Shown piece after piece: positions 63,746 to 64,000 of a stretch of 64,000 nt of DNA. Under the pieces are notes generated by a model. The model did not search any database, was not told the DNA's origin, and saw only the letters and a list, made by a program, of their open reading frames with translations. The position numbers and the translations under genes were made by a program. Each line of letters opens with the position of its first letter. The stretch's first letter is position 1. The stretch lies in NCBI GenBank assembly GCA_017307735.1, contig JAFKGR010000014.1:49843-113842 (forward strand), read 5' to 3'. The DNA is from Chitinophagaceae bacterium (GTDB lineage: Bacteria > Bacteroidota > Bacteroidia > Chitinophagales > Chitinophagaceae).

Positions 63746-64000
63746 GAATTGACGGGTATAATTTTTTCAGTTTTACTCTCGCATCCTTATTTGTAAACTG
63801 CCAATTAATTTTTCTGTTTTTATTATTTCTGTTTGATTGCCATGCCTGAATCTCATCTTTAATTTTCTCAATGTTGGCAATATGCCTGTTTAAGCATTGG
63901 CCATTTAATACATGCAGTTCTATTTCTGCCATGTTAAGCCAGCTTCCATGCTTGGGCGTATAAATAAATTCAAATCTATCCCATAGCCGCTTTGCTTCTT
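63738..64000 (-). CDS. IS630-family transposase, C-terminal part (partial at window edge)
   Basis: The frame is open from the window edge (first codon GAA at 63998) to TAA at 63738. The translation contains RLWDRFEFIYTPKHGSWLN then MAEIELHVLNGQCLNRHI, the C-terminal DDE signature of IS630/Tc1-mariner-like transposases (PKHGSWLNMAEIE with the final catalytic Glu). Only about 87 residues are inside the window. The inverted repeat just past the stop could not be confirmed; TA target duplication would need the other end. Confidence 0.85.
   Translation of the reverse strand, partial: EAKRLWDRFEFIYTPKHGSWLNMAEIELHVLNGQCLNRHIANIEKIKDEIQAWQSNRNNKNRKINWQFTNKDARVKLKKLYPSIHD

Overview
The window looks like the chromosome of a Bacteroidota bacterium, most likely of the Chitinophagaceae/Chitinophagales type. 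The evidence is a SusC/SusD pair, lipoproteins with Bacteroidota-style lipoboxes, a type IX secretion sorting domain and a PorW/SprE-like protein, TAnnTTTG (-7) promoter motifs in place of sigma-70 boxes, A-rich leaders instead of strong Shine-Dalgarno sites, and DUF4954, DUF4832 and AtpZ families. No rRNA or tRNA gene and no CRISPR array was seen.

Layout. 0-8 kb is housekeeping: a GNAT acetyltransferase, brkB/mltG, and a five-gene minus-strand operon (miaB, sigma-54 activator, lptE, a TPR-like protein, secG) that ends at a clear terminator. 8-24.5 kb is a coherent polysaccharide/amino-sugar utilisation locus for alpha-linked N-acetylgalactosamine (GalNAc). The minus-strand arm encodes AgaS-like isomerase/deaminase, PfkB kinase, class II (tagatose-type) aldolase, a GH36-like alpha-galactosidase and a DMT permease. 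The plus-strand arm encodes a DeoR/AgaR-like regulator, a GH109-type alpha-N-acetylgalactosaminidase, SusC, SusD, a PKD surface lipoprotein and a DUF4874/DUF4832 lipoprotein. The glycosidases would release sugar, SusCD would import glycan, and the cytoplasmic enzymes would take galactosamine-6-P through tagatose phosphates to triose phosphates.

24.5-60.5 kb is mostly core genome: SprT-like protein, orphan AtpZ/AtpI-like proteins, a PorW-like TPR protein, PBP1A, zinc phospholipase C-like protein, glmS with DUF4954, a rhodanese/ArsR pair, tsaB with a degenerate 3-hydroxyacyl-CoA dehydrogenase, ridA, a D-2-hydroxyacid dehydrogenase, greA, HIT, ruvC, a flippase-like membrane protein with DUF3108, flavodoxin, a T9SS-exported esterase, MBL hydrolase, UMF1 transporter, acyl-CoA synthetase, fumC, enoyl-CoA hydratase, GT39 and gltX.

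60.8-64 kb is accessory DNA and holds the most unusual signal. Two single-gene units on the minus strand (a 440-aa unknown and a 141-aa lipoprotein) are each bounded by their own private inverted repeat, and the units are separated by imperfect hairpin sites sharing only a CAAC/GTTG core. This is the geometry of integron gene cassettes with attC sites, with no integrase in view. It is followed by palindrome-rich non-coding DNA, a frameshifted and 5'-truncated XRE antitoxin pseudogene, and the end of an IS630-family transposase that runs off the window.
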